64,000 nucleotides of DNA from Anaerolineales bacterium (GTDB taxonomy: Bacteria; Chloroflexota; Anaerolineae; Anaerolineales; Villigracilaceae), in contig JAFGSI010000007.1 in the NCBI GenBank assembly GCA_016934715.1, forward strand, positions 59,595 to 123,594, read 5' to 3'. The first letter of the stretch is position 1; every line of letters starts with the position of its first letter. Shown piece after piece: positions 55,896-64,000 of the stretch. The position numbers were made by a program, and so were the translations under genes. Under the pieces are notes generated by a model, which was given only the letters and a program-made list of their open reading frames with translations, was not told the origin of the DNA and searched no databases.

Positions 55896-56893
55896 GAAAT
55901 CCGATCACGGTTCCCGGGGCGCCCAAGATCCCCGGGCTGACCTTCCGCCGTTTCCGCGGCGAGGCCGATTATCCGCATATGGCTGCCTTGATCGCAGCCT
56001 GCAAGGTCGCTGATAACGTGGAACGCTCCACCACTGTCGAAGACATTGCCCGCACCTACCGCTACCTGGAGAACTGCGACCCGGCGACTGACATGCTCTT
56101 CGCGGAGATCGACGGCCAGCTGATCGCCTACGGGCGCATTTTCTGGCACGACCTGGCTGAAGGGATCCGCCTGTACCACATCATCGGCTTCCTGCACCCC
56201 GACTGGCGCCACAAGGGCCTCGCCACGGCCATGTGGAAATTCGCCGAACGGCGCGGCCGGGAGATCGCCGCCGAACACCCGCCGGGCCGGCCCAAGTACT
56301 TCCAGTGCGAGCCCTTCGACTCGGAGAAGGACATGGTCGCCCTGCTGGAGAAACAGGGCTACGAACCCGTGCGCTATGAGATCTACATGACCCGCGACCT
56401 GAGCAAGCCCTTCCCCGAGACGCCCCTGCCGGAGGGGCTGGAGGTCCGCCCGGTGGTCGCGGCGGACCTGTGGCCGATCTACCATGCCACCAACGAAGCC
56501 TTTCGCGACCACTGGGGGATCCGTGATATGAGTGAAGAGGAATACAGGGAATGGATGGAAGCCCCCACCTTCCAGCCAGCATTGTGGAAGGTGGCCTGGG
56601 ATGGCGACCAGATGGCCAGCGTGGTGCACAACTTCGTCGACGAGAAGGAAAACGAAGAATATGGGCGCAAGCGCGGCTACACCGAAGGTATCGCCACCCG
56701 CCGTCCGTGGCGCAAGCGCGGTCTGGCGCGCGCCCTGCTCATCCAGAGCATGAGGATGTTCAAGGAGATGGGCATGACCGAGACCGCCCTGAGCACCGAT
56801 GCGCAGAACCTGTCCGGATCCTTACGGCTTTATGAGGGCGTCGGGTACAAGAAAGTCAAACAACAGACCATCTACCGCAAACGGCTTGAATAA
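55892..56893 (+). CDS. Two-domain GNAT acetyltransferase, MshD-like layout
   Basis: 333 residues with two GNAT domains in tandem. Domain 1 (about 15-165) has GFLHPDWRHKGLATAMWKFAERRG as the acetyl-CoA loop; domain 2 (about 180-333) has GIATRRPWRKRGLARALLIQSMRMFKE and ALSTDAQNLSGSLRLYEGVGYKKVKQ. The layout resembles mycothiol synthase, but no mycothiol genes are here, so the substrate is unknown. The ATG overlaps the previous stop. Confidence 0.87.
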   Translation: MRNPITVPGAPKIPGLTFRRFRGEADYPHMAALIAACKVADNVERSTTVEDIARTYRYLENCDPATDMLFAEIDGQLIAYGRIFWHDLAEGIRLYHIIGFLHPDWRHKGLATAMWKFAERRGREIAAEHPPGRPKYFQCEPFDSEKDMVALLEKQGYEPVRYEIYMTRDLSKPFPETPLPEGLEVRPVVAADLWPIYHATNEAFRDHWGIRDMSEEEYREWMEAPTFQPALWKVAWDGDQMASVVHNFVDEKENEEYGRKRGYTEGIATRRPWRKRGLARALLIQSMRMFKEMGMTETALSTDAQNLSGSLRLYEGVGYKKVKQQTIYRKRLE

Positions 56894-57054
56894 ACCTGGA
56901 CCGGAAGCGACCAGGCAGGTGGGTGCGCTCCGTGGTGGACCCGCCCGAAGAGCCCAAGAGATCACTTCCAGAGCGGTTTGCCTGCCACGCTTACCGAACC
57001 TATCGAGTAAAATAGTGCCAGGATCGCCTGTTTCCCCTTAGAAAGGAGCCTGCC

Positions 57055-57519
57055 ATGCAACTCCGCTGCACCTACTGCCAGACCATGTTCGCCCTGAGCC
57101 GTGACGAGATGCTCGCCGCCCTGGAGCACCTGACGGCCGAAAAGCTCAAGTATTACGACGCCCACTGCCCAAAATGCCGGCGTGCCAATCGCGTCGAGCA
57201 GTTCAAACTGCAGATGGCCTATCCCAACTGGAAAGCCGATCTGAAGGCCATGGCCAAGGAGACCTCCACGGAAGCGACACCCGCCAGGCCGGCCGCCGCA
57301 GCCAAGTCCGCCGGCGGCAAGACCTCGGCCTACAAGGCCCCTGCCGGAGCAAGCGCGGGCAGCCAGGCCAAAACCCCGGCCAAGTCCTCCGCCAAGACCC
57401 CTGCCACGGCCTCCTCGAAGGGCAAGGGTCCCACCCCGGCGAAGAAACCGACCGGCAGCGCGGCCAAGACGCCCGGAACCACGTCAACGAAGCCGAAGAC
57501 AGGAACCAAGACCAAATGA
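57055..57519 (+). CDS. Zinc-ribbon protein with histone H1-like tail
   Basis: 154 residues. The N-terminal about 60 residues carry CTYC and CPKC pairs, a zinc ribbon. From about residue 70 on the chain is almost only Ala, Lys, Thr, Pro, Ser and Gly (for example KTPAKSSAKTPATASSKGKG), very basic, like eukaryotic or bacterial H1-type DNA-binding tails. DNA or RNA compaction is a fair guess. AAGGAG precedes the ATG, with TAAAAT (57008-57013) as a possible -10. Its stop overlaps the HAD hydrolase start (ATGA). Confidence 0.78.
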   Translation: MQLRCTYCQTMFALSRDEMLAALEHLTAEKLKYYDAHCPKCRRANRVEQFKLQMAYPNWKADLKAMAKETSTEATPARPAAAAKSAGGKTSAYKAPAGASAGSQAKTPAKSSAKTPATASSKGKGPTPAKKPTGSAAKTPGTTSTKPKTGTKTK

Positions 57520-58121
57520 CCCTCAAGGCCGTTTATTTCGACTTCGGTGGGGTAATTGCCCGCACCGAGTTCCAGGCCCCACGCCAGCATCTGGCCGAGC
57601 GGCTGGGCCTGGAATATGAAGATCTGCTGCGGATCATCTTCGACTCCAAGACTGCCGCCCAGGCCACCGTCGGCAAGATCGACGAGGAGGAGCACTGGGC
57701 TGCCACCTTGAAGGCCCTCAACCTGCCCGCTGACGGGCGTCAGGCCCTGGTGGACGAGTTCTTCGGCGGTGACGTGGTCGATCGCCAGTTGATCACGTAC
57801 ATGCGCAGCCTGCGCCCGCAGTACAAGGTCGGCCTGATCAGCAACGCCTGGTCAGGGCTGCGGGGCTACATCGCCAGCCAGGGTTTCGCCGACGCCTTCG
57901 ACCATATGATCATTTCGGCCGAGGTCGGCCTGGCCAAGCCCGGTGCGGCGATCTTCGAACTGGCCCTTGAGAAGCTGGAAGTCCAGCCTGCCGAGGCCGT
58001 CTTCCTGGATGACTTCGCCGAGAACATCGCCGGCGCCCGGTCTGTCGGCATGCAGGCCATCCACTTCCAGCAGCCCGAAACCGCCCTGGCCGAACTGGAA
58101 CAAATCCTCAACCAACCATGA
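57516..58121 (+). CDS. HAD-family hydrolase
   Basis: 201 residues, subfamily I HAD phosphatase or haloacid dehalogenase-like enzyme with an inserted helical cap (about 18-85). Motif I in this family is VYFDFGGVI (FDFGGV, with the second Asp replaced by Gly, as in epoxide hydrolase-type and YihX-type members), motif II is the S in LISNAW, motif III is the K in GLAKP and motif IV is FLDDFAEN. Substrate unknown. It is coupled to the zinc-ribbon gene by an ATGA overlap. Confidence 0.88.
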   Translation: MTLKAVYFDFGGVIARTEFQAPRQHLAERLGLEYEDLLRIIFDSKTAAQATVGKIDEEEHWAATLKALNLPADGRQALVDEFFGGDVVDRQLITYMRSLRPQYKVGLISNAWSGLRGYIASQGFADAFDHMIISAEVGLAKPGAAIFELALEKLEVQPAEAVFLDDFAENIAGARSVGMQAIHFQQPETALAELEQILNQP

Positions 58122-58166
58122 CCTTTTCCCGTTCGCTGGAGGATGGCCCTCTGATACAGGTCAAAC

Positions 58167-59510
58167 ATGAAAATCGATTTGAAGAGTCGTCCCGTCCTGC
58201 GCGATCTGGGCGACGGTTTGATTCTCTGCCGTTCGATCGCTGCTGACGCGGCCGGGCTGGCAGAATTCAACGCCCGCATCCACAGCGACAAAGGCTTCGA
58301 CAAGCCTGACGAGCGCATCGCCGCCTGGACCCGCGACCTGCTCACCCACCCCCACCCGACCTTCTCTCCCGAGGACTTCACCCTGGTGGTTGAGGCGGCC
58401 TCGGGCAAGATCATCTCCTCGCTGAACCTGATCTCGCAGACCTGGGCCTACGCCGGCGTTCCCTTTCCTGCCGGCCGGCCCGAGCTGGTCGGGACCCTGC
58501 CCGAATACCGCAACCGCGGCCTGGTGCGGGTCCAGTTCGACGAGATCCACAAGTGGAGCGCCGAACGCGGCGAACAGGTCCTGGGGATCACCGGCATCCC
58601 TTTCTACTACAAGCTGTTCGGCTACGAGATGGGCCTGGAACTGGGCGGCGGGCGGGTCGGCTTTGAAGCCCAGCTGCCGAAATTGAAGGACGGCGAGCAA
58701 GAACCCTTCTTCATCCGCCCGGCGGCGGAAGCCGATATCCCCTTCCTGATGGAAGTTTATGCCCTCGCCTGCCAGCGGCGCCTGGTGACCTGCATCCGGG
58801 ACGAAGGGATCTGGCGCTATGATCTGAGCGGCCAGAGCAAGAAGAACGTCATCCGCCACGAGATCCGCATCATCGCCCGACCGGATGGCGAGCCGGTCGG
58901 CTACCTGACCCACCCCTGGTTCAACTGGGACGCCGGTCTGGTAGCCCAGAACTACGAACTCAGGCCTGGCATCTCCTGGCTGGAGGTCACCCCTTCGGTG
59001 GCGCGCTACCTGTGGGCCGCCGGCGGGCAGAAGGCCACCAGGGAAAATCCGCGCAGCGCCTTCGGCTTCTGGTTCGGGACCGAGCACCCTTCCTACGCAG
59101 TCTTTCGCGATCGCCTGCCGCGAGTTCGCGACCCGTATGCCTGGTACGTGCGCGTCCCTGATCTGCCCAGGTTCATGGACACCATTGCCCCGGTCCTCGA
59201 ACGGCGCCTGGCCGGATCGCCGATCGTCGGCTACACCGGGGAGACCCGGATCAGCTTTTACCGTTCTGGCCTGAAGCTGGTCTTCGAGAAAGGCCAACTG
59301 ACTGGCGCCGAGGCCTGGCAGCCCGCCCCCTCCGATCAGGGCACGGCCGCCTTCCCCGACCTGTCCTTCCTGCAGCTGGTCTTCGGCTACCGGTCCTTCG
59401 AGGAGCTCGAACAGTCCTACGCCGACTGCTGGTACCGCGACGACGAGGCCCGCCTGCTGTTGGACACGCTCTTCCCGAAACAGGCCTCCTCGGTCATGTT
59501 CGTGAGCTGA
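58167..59510 (+). CDS. Eis-like N-acetyltransferase
   Basis: 447 residues laid out like the Eis family: two GNAT-like regions (about 20-165 and 185-330) and a C-terminal sterol-carrier-like domain (about 340-445). LVGTLPEYRNRGLVRVQFDEIHKWSAERG is the acetyl-CoA site; YKLFGYEMGLELGGGRV follows. Eis proteins acetylate amines, including aminoglycosides; the natural substrate here is unknown. No Shine-Dalgarno stronger than AGGT is visible before the ATG. It closes the acetyltransferase-rich stretch that began at 53364. Confidence 0.82.
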   Translation: MKIDLKSRPVLRDLGDGLILCRSIAADAAGLAEFNARIHSDKGFDKPDERIAAWTRDLLTHPHPTFSPEDFTLVVEAASGKIISSLNLISQTWAYAGVPFPAGRPELVGTLPEYRNRGLVRVQFDEIHKWSAERGEQVLGITGIPFYYKLFGYEMGLELGGGRVGFEAQLPKLKDGEQEPFFIRPAAEADIPFLMEVYALACQRRLVTCIRDEGIWRYDLSGQSKKNVIRHEIRIIARPDGEPVGYLTHPWFNWDAGLVAQNYELRPGISWLEVTPSVARYLWAAGGQKATRENPRSAFGFWFGTEHPSYAVFRDRLPRVRDPYAWYVRVPDLPRFMDTIAPVLERRLAGSPIVGYTGETRISFYRSGLKLVFEKGQLTGAEAWQPAPSDQGTAAFPDLSFLQLVFGYRSFEELEQSYADCWYRDDEARLLLDTLFPKQASSVMFVS

Positions 59511-60093
59511 TCGAACGACTGGGCGCGGGACTCAAGGATCTGCTTCGCGAAACGTCCCGCGCTGAGCGCTGCGATCGGCCAGCAGCGCGCCAACCGGACA
59601 TTTCTGACTGCCAGCCGTGGGCTCCTCTTCCGGATGACCGCGCCGGGCTTCAAGCCAACCAGACCGGAAGACCACGATACCTTGCAGCACATGGGCGAAA
59701 CCTTCCGCAAGGACCAGCAGACCATCCGCCTGCGCCCGATCGGGCGCCTGATGCTGGTTATCGCCGCCGCGCGCGCGGCCTTCGCCTGGTCGCCTTCCCT
59801 GGGTCTGGCACTCGGCCTGTCCCGGGTCATATCCAGCCTGCGCGAGCTGGCCGCTCCCGGATGGCTGCCCGGATGAATCAGCGCCTCGATCCGGACGTGC
59901 GTGCCACCGTGCCCGCGATGATCGGACAGGTCGATGCCGTCGGCCAGATCACCGGCGGGCTGGCAAAAAATCTTTCTGGGCCGGCGGCATTTTCGCTGTG
60001 CGGTGAGCTGCCGACCCCGGCAATTGCTTGTCCTCCGCCGCGCCGAAAGGCACAGCAATCGAGTAGAATTAAGATCAACCTGGAGATGACTCC
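59511..60093. other. Intergenic region, possible gene remnant
   Basis: 583 bases. An ATG frame at 59634-59876 (80 codons) has no ribosome binding site and no recognised family; its reading frame is open upstream to about 59530 without a start. It could be a decayed gene. A TAGAAT at 60064-60069 may be the -10 of the kinase gene that follows. I see nothing else. Confidence 0.4.
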
Positions 60094-61116
60094 ATGAAAT
60101 TCGAACCCGCCCTCGACAAGTCCGCCCTGCTCAAGAGCCTCAGCCGGGTGTATGGCTATCCTGCAGGGGAGCTGACCTTCATCCCCGCCGGCGAGGTCGG
60201 CTGCCACTACCGCCTCGACTGCCAGGACGGCCGGCGTTTCTTTGTCACCCTGCTGTCCGGGGGACGCCTGGCCCGTCTCAGCCGTGAGCGCCTCGACTTC
60301 ACCCTGACCCTGACCCGGACCCTCGTCGACCGCGACCTGTTCCCATTCCTGGCCGCCCCGCAGCGCACCAAGGCCGGGGCCCTGTTCTCCAGTTTCCAGG
60401 ACCAGCCGCTGATCGTTCGTGAGTACATCGAAGGGCGGCCCCTGGGGGAGCCGTGGCCACCCGCGCCCGAACTCCTGGCCAGACTGGGCGCGCTGACGGC
60501 CCTCCTGCACCGCAGCACGCCCGAACTCGGGCTGGAGGTCCCCTACGTCGAGGAATTCAACATCCCCTTCAAAGGCGCCCTGTTCAAGAGCCTGGCCCAG
60601 CTGGAGAAGGTCAACGACGATCACCGCCCGGGACAGCAGGCCCTGCGCGACCTGATCCGCCCGCGGGTGGACCGGATCCTGGAACTGCTGGCCCGCCTGC
60701 AGCAGCTGGCCGACCAGGGCCGCGACCTGCACCCGGCCATGGTGCTGGTCCACACCGACATGCACGGGGGCAACCTGCTGCAGACCCCGCAAGGCGATGT
60801 GTACGTCGTCGACTGGGAGGGCGCCATGCTGGCCCCGGCCGAGCACGACCTGTTCATCTTTGCCGGGGAGGGCTTCTCCACCCTGCTGGCCGAATACCGG
60901 CGCGCCGCCGGGAACATCCGGCTGCATTCTGATCTCTTCGGCTTCTACTTCTACCGCCGCAACCTGGAAGATACCACCGACTTCCTGGTCCGCATCCTGC
61001 ATGAAAACACGACCCACGAAGAGGACCAGTACGACCTGGAACTGCTCCTGCAGGACTGCCTGGCCGGCTGGCCGCAGCTCGAGGCCGGTATCGACGCGAT
61101 CCGGGAACAGCTGTAA
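60094..61116 (+). CDS. APH-family phosphotransferase
   Basis: 340 residues of the aminoglycoside phosphotransferase/SrkA/choline kinase fold. The catalytic loop is VLVHTDMHGGNLL (about 226-238, with D and N as base and Mg ligand) and the metal Asp is in VYVVDWEGAM. The N-lobe has GCHYRLDCQDGRRFFVTLL. It phosphorylates a hydroxyl on a small molecule or a protein Ser/Thr; SrkA-like stress kinase or homoserine kinase II are possibilities. GGAG precedes the ATG. A long hairpin follows the gene. Confidence 0.85.
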   Translation: MKFEPALDKSALLKSLSRVYGYPAGELTFIPAGEVGCHYRLDCQDGRRFFVTLLSGGRLARLSRERLDFTLTLTRTLVDRDLFPFLAAPQRTKAGALFSSFQDQPLIVREYIEGRPLGEPWPPAPELLARLGALTALLHRSTPELGLEVPYVEEFNIPFKGALFKSLAQLEKVNDDHRPGQQALRDLIRPRVDRILELLARLQQLADQGRDLHPAMVLVHTDMHGGNLLQTPQGDVYVVDWEGAMLAPAEHDLFIFAGEGFSTLLAEYRRAAGNIRLHSDLFGFYFYRRNLEDTTDFLVRILHENTTHEEDQYDLELLLQDCLAGWPQLEAGIDAIREQL

Positions 61117-61158
61117 GGACTTTTCGAGGCGGATGCTCCGCGGCCGGCAGGACGGGAT

Positions 61159-61203
61159 GCAGCCGTGACACGCAGGCCCTTCCGGCCTGCGTGTCACGGC
61201 TGC
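61159..61203. terminator. 20-bp perfect hairpin between kinase and rsmI
   Basis: A 20-bp perfect stem (61159-61178 with 61184-61203, 5-base loop CTTCC), the longest in the window, 42 bases after the kinase stop. It is not followed by a T-run, so Rho-independent termination is doubtful. An earlier GTG start for rsmI at 61191 falls inside it and is thereby unlikely. Confidence 0.6.
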
Positions 61204-61250
61204 CGGTCCTTCCTTTCGTCAACAGAATCCATCTGAGGTTTCAGACAACT

Positions 61251-62069
61251 GTGGGCACCCTGTACCTGGTCGCAACCCCGATCGGCAACCTGGAAGACCT
61301 GAGCCCGCGCGCCGTGCGGACCCTGCGGGAGGCGCGCCTGATCGCTGCCGAGGACACTCGCGTGAGCCGCAAGCTGCTGACTCACTTCGCCATCCACACT
61401 CCCCTGACGAGCTACTACGAGCACAACAAACTGACCAAGCTGGAAGTCATCCTGGCTGCCCTGGAGGAGGGTGACGTAGCCCTGGTCTCGGACGCCGGGA
61501 CGCCGGCGATCAACGACCCGGGCTACGAGCTGGTCCGGGCGGCGCTGCAAGCCGGACACACGGTGACTCCCATCCCGGGTCCCTCGGCACCGCTGGCTGC
61601 CCTGGCCGCCTCGGGCCTGCCGACCGACGCCTTCCTGTACCTGGGCTACCTGCCGCGCAAATCGTCCGAGCGGCGCGAAGTCGCCAGACAGGTTGCCGGC
61701 CTGGCCTATACGCTGATCTTCCTCGAATCCCCGCACCGCCTGCTGGCCGCCCTGGGAGACCTGGAGGTTGAACTGGGTGACCGCCGGATTGCCGTGGCAC
61801 GTGAACTGACCAAGGTCCACGAACAGATCTGGCGCGGCACGATCGCCGGGGCGCGCGATTTTTTCGAACAACACGAGCCGCGCGGCGAGTTCACCCTGGT
61901 GGTCGAAGGAAAACTAAAAAAGGAAAAACCAAAATGGGCTCAGGAACGGGTGCTGATCGCCATCAAGTTCGGCAAGAAACTGGGCGAATCCCCGTCGGCG
62001 TTGGCCAAACGGATCGCCCAGGAATCCGGCTGGGAGCGCCGGGAGGTATACCGGTTGATCAAGCAATAA
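61251..62069 (+). CDS. rsmI: 16S rRNA 2'-O-methyltransferase RsmI
   Basis: 272 residues, normal for RsmI, which methylates the 2'-OH of C1402 in 16S rRNA. The N-terminal GTLYLVATPIGNLEDLSPRA, the AEDTRVSRKLL and LVSDAGTPAINDPG motifs of the tetrapyrrole-methylase-like fold and IPGPSAPLAAL are all present, with the C-terminal winged-helix-like part (LGESPSALAKRIAQESGWERREVYRL). The GTG at 61251 is chosen because the protein then starts VGTLYLVAT and an upstream TGAGGT lies 11 bases away. Confidence 0.94.
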   Translation: MGTLYLVATPIGNLEDLSPRAVRTLREARLIAAEDTRVSRKLLTHFAIHTPLTSYYEHNKLTKLEVILAALEEGDVALVSDAGTPAINDPGYELVRAALQAGHTVTPIPGPSAPLAALAASGLPTDAFLYLGYLPRKSSERREVARQVAGLAYTLIFLESPHRLLAALGDLEVELGDRRIAVARELTKVHEQIWRGTIAGARDFFEQHEPRGEFTLVVEGKLKKEKPKWAQERVLIAIKFGKKLGESPSALAKRIAQESGWERREVYRLIKQ

Positions 62070-62193
62070 GGCCGGGTGCCCATCGGCCTGGGCAAACCGC
62101 CCGAGACCTTGCCCACCAGCATCAGGCAAGGATACCTGATCACATTTCGTTGCCAGACCAGGAATGAACCCCTATCACAGAGAGGCCACTCCC

Positions 62194-63252
62194 ATGAACC
62201 TTGACGATTTTTCCTCCTTCAAGAAGATCGATCCCCAGGACATGCTGGCGGAGATCGACAACTTGCCACAGCAACTGGAAAAGGCCTGGCAGCTGGGTCA
62301 GAGCCTGCCCCTGGCCGAGAACGGGATCCTCCGCCGGGTGATCATCGCCGGAATGGGCGGCTCGGCGATCGGCGGCGACCTTCTCATGGCCTATGCCCTG
62401 GACTCCTGTCCCCTGCCTGTCGCCGTCCATCGCGATTACGGCCTGCCGGCCTTTGCCGACGGGCCCGAGACTCTGGTGATCGCCTCCTCACATTCCGGGA
62501 ATACCGAGGAGACTCTCGACGCCTTCGAGGCCGCATCGGAGGCCGGCTGCACCCTGCTGGCCGTCTGCACCGGCGGGCAACTGGCCGAGCGGGCTGCGGC
62601 CGCCGGCGTGCCGGTCTGGAAGTTCGAGCATGCCGGGCAGCCGCGCGCCGCGATCGGATTCTCGTTCGGGCTGCTGCTGGCGGCCTTCACCCGCCTGGGC
62701 CTGATTCCCGACCCGGCCGAGGAACTGGCCGAGGCCCTGATCGCCATGAAGGTCCAGCAGGCCAGCCTGCGGGCCGAGATCCCGGTGGCCGAGAACCCGG
62801 CCAAGCGCCTGGCAGGGCAGCTGGTCGGGCGCTGGATCAACGTCTATGCGGCCGGGATCCTGGCACCAGTCGCCCGGCGCTGGAAGGGACAGGTCAACGA
62901 ACTGGCCAAGGCAGGGGCCAGCTTCGAGATCCTCCCCGAGGCAGACCACAACGCCCTGGCCGGGCTGGAAAATCCCGAGGTCCAGATGCAGACCGCCACG
63001 GTCTTCCTGCGCTCACCGTCCGACCACCTCCGCAATGCTCTGCGCCTCGACCTGACCCGCCAGGGATTCATGCTCCAGGGCCTGAACACCGACACCTTCA
63101 CCGCTGGCGGCGAGTCGGCCCTGGCACACATCTGGACGACACTGCACTTCGGCGACTACATGGCCTACTACCTGGCGATGGCCTACAAGGCCGACCCGAC
63201 CCCGGTCACGGCCCTGCAGGACTTCAAGGCCGCCATGAAGGCGGCCGGATAA
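62194..63252 (+). CDS. Bifunctional phosphoglucose/phosphomannose isomerase
   Basis: 352 residues, the SIS-domain type of isomerase that converts fructose 6-phosphate to glucose 6-phosphate and mannose 6-phosphate. GMGGSAIGGDLL (about 55-66) and SSHSGNTEETL (about 99-109) are the sugar phosphate loops of SIS domain 1, and the C-terminal domain (PGI_C) has EADHNALAGLENP. GAGAGG precedes the ATG at 62194. With the phosphohexomutase at 25487 it could serve polysaccharide precursor synthesis. Confidence 0.92.
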   Translation: MNLDDFSSFKKIDPQDMLAEIDNLPQQLEKAWQLGQSLPLAENGILRRVIIAGMGGSAIGGDLLMAYALDSCPLPVAVHRDYGLPAFADGPETLVIASSHSGNTEETLDAFEAASEAGCTLLAVCTGGQLAERAAAAGVPVWKFEHAGQPRAAIGFSFGLLLAAFTRLGLIPDPAEELAEALIAMKVQQASLRAEIPVAENPAKRLAGQLVGRWINVYAAGILAPVARRWKGQVNELAKAGASFEILPEADHNALAGLENPEVQMQTATVFLRSPSDHLRNALRLDLTRQGFMLQGLNTDTFTAGGESALAHIWTTLHFGDYMAYYLAMAYKADPTPVTALQDFKAAMKAAG

Positions 63253-63264
63253 GCGTATCGGGGG

Positions 63265-63290
63265 AGCGGTCGGCAACAGCCGGCCGCTTT
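63265..63290 (+). terminator. Terminator after the isomerase gene
   Basis: AGCGGTCGGC (63265-63274) pairs with GCCGGCCGCT (63279-63288), one G-U pair, 4-base loop, then TTTGATCTT. It lies 12 bases after the stop. Confidence 0.75.
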
Positions 63291-63343
63291 GATCTTCAGG
63301 CCGCACCTTGTCCAGGCCTGCTGCGGGATTTTACAGAAGGCGG

Positions 63344-64000
63344 TCAGGGTGTCGGTGTGGGGTAATCCGTCGGTGGTGGACCGATGATGGCAAAAGATGC
63401 CTGGGCGCTCATGTCATTCGGGCTGGTGACCACAAGCAGGACCGAGTAATTTCCGCAATCCGCCCTCCAGGCATCGGAAGAAAGCGCCCATGTTCCGGCT
63501 GAGGCAAAGACCAGCATCTCATCAGCAGAGATGGTGGTCCTATCGCCGCTGATTTCCCAGTGATACACAACCGTCACCGGCCCGCTGACCGTGATCGTGA
63601 ACGGGAAAGAGACCACATTCGGGCCGCCACAGACCGGCGAGTCCGGCACCACCGCCGAGACGGTCACATTGGTCACTACCGGCATTGGCGTCGGGGTGCG
63701 GGTGTCCGTCGGGGTGCGGGTCGGGGTCCGGGTGTTGGTCGGGGTGCGCGTGTACGTCGGGGTGCGCGTGTACGTCGGCGTACGGGTGTTGGTCGGGGTG
63801 CGCGTGTATGTCGGCGTGCGCGTCGGGGTCCGGGTATAGGTCGGGGTGCGCGTGTTGGTCGGCGTGCGCGTGTTGGTCGGCGTGCGCGTGTTGGTCGGCG
63901 TGCGCGTGTTGGTCGGCGTACGGGTATCCGTCGGCGTGCGGGTCGGCGTGCGGGTATAGGTCGGGGTGCGCGTGTTGGTCGGGGTGCGCGTGTTGGTCGG
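63344..64000 (-). CDS. C-terminal part of a surface protein with TPTxTR stalk
   Basis: Only the C-terminal about 218 codons are in the window; the gene continues past the right edge. The visible part begins with many TPT[N/Y/D]TR-type hexapeptides, then [11 protein letters not shown] and an Ig-like beta domain of about 100 residues with two Cys (CGGPN and ADCGNYS), and ends [11 protein letters not shown]. The rigid Thr/Pro stalk and Ig-like domain indicate an extracytoplasmic protein, but no anchor is seen at this end. The frame stays open through the repeats. Confidence 0.75.
   Translation of the reverse strand, partial: PTNTRTPTNTRTPTYTRTPTRTPTDTRTPTNTRTPTNTRTPTNTRTPTNTRTPTYTRTPTRTPTYTRTPTNTRTPTYTRTPTYTRTPTNTRTPTRTPTDTRTPTPMPVVTNVTVSAVVPDSPVCGGPNVVSFPFTITVSGPVTVVYHWEISGDRTTISADEMLVFASAGTWALSSDAWRADCGNYSVLLVVTSPNDMSAQASFAIIGPPPTDYPTPTP
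63690..64000 (-). repeat. 18-bp tandem repeats coding for TPTxTR
   Basis: At least 15 units built on GTCGGGGTGCGCGTGTTG-type 18-mers, with some 12-bp units, all in frame with the surface protein. Variation is mostly at third positions and at the x residue (Asn, Tyr, Asp). The array continues beyond the window. Confidence 0.9.

Noticed and set aside
59634..59876. 80-codon plus-strand ORF
   Set aside because: No ribosome binding site, no recognised domain, and no neighbour suggesting a role; left as possible remnant.
61191..61250. Earlier GTG start for rsmI
   Set aside because: It falls inside a 20-bp hairpin and adds residues not seen in the family.
63690..64000. CRISPR array
   Set aside because: Units are 18 bp, contiguous and without unique spacers, and they are in frame with a Thr/Pro-rich protein.

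Overview
The window is a high-GC bacterial chromosome segment, most likely from a Chloroflexota organism of the Anaerolineae type. This is inferred from the carrier-protein (LysW) amino acid cluster, a TrpB2-type tryptophan synthase under T-box control, a bacterial Elp3, many Thr/Pro-rich extracytoplasmic linkers and an LPXTG-like anchor. No phage, transposon, CRISPR array, rRNA or tRNA gene was recognised.

Positions 1-13960 (minus strand) hold one long amino acid block read argG-argH-lysW-lysX-lysY-lysZ-carA-methyltransferase-carB-lysJ-homocitrate synthase-like-lysK. LysW carries the growing intermediate, LysX/Z/Y/J/K build ornithine and/or lysine on it, CarAB supplies carbamoyl phosphate, and ArgG/ArgH finish arginine. 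The homocitrate synthase-like gene suggests the same enzymes also serve lysine. argG is preceded by a good promoter and a leader with an intrinsic terminator, a competing complementary segment and a possible leader peptide. carA has its own extended -10 promoter.

Positions 14-28 kb: a tandem universal stress protein, a small ORF with a strong RBS and a terminator, a very large membrane sensor kinase followed by a FIST sensor, then trpB2 and a 70-codon gene under a tryptophan T-box, a leaderless HAD phosphatase overlapping a DUF389-SH3 membrane protein, a phosphohexomutase and a DMT transporter.

Positions 27.9-36.5 kb (minus strand) hold a tightly overlapped membrane cluster: an 89-residue protein, a DUF6754-like protein, a multipass protein, a zinc-ribbon protein with about 15 PDWL-type motifs, another multipass protein, a MutL-type ASKHA ATPase and a barrel-domain protein, followed by an LPDTG-anchored protein with its own promoter. 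I cannot assign a function to it. It is the best candidate here for an undescribed system.

Positions 36.8-64 kb are mixed: PRPP synthase, bacterioferritin, MutM, Elp3, AMP nucleosidase, dimethylargininase, a thioredoxin-VKOR fusion, a GAF-GGDEF cyclase, a PP2C-like/beta-propeller protein, an island of five acetyltransferase genes, a zinc-ribbon protein with a histone-H1-like tail, RsmI, a phosphoglucose/phosphomannose isomerase and the end of a surface protein on a (TPTxTR)n stalk. Two divergent gene pairs share overlapping -10 elements that would give leaderless or nearly leaderless transcripts.
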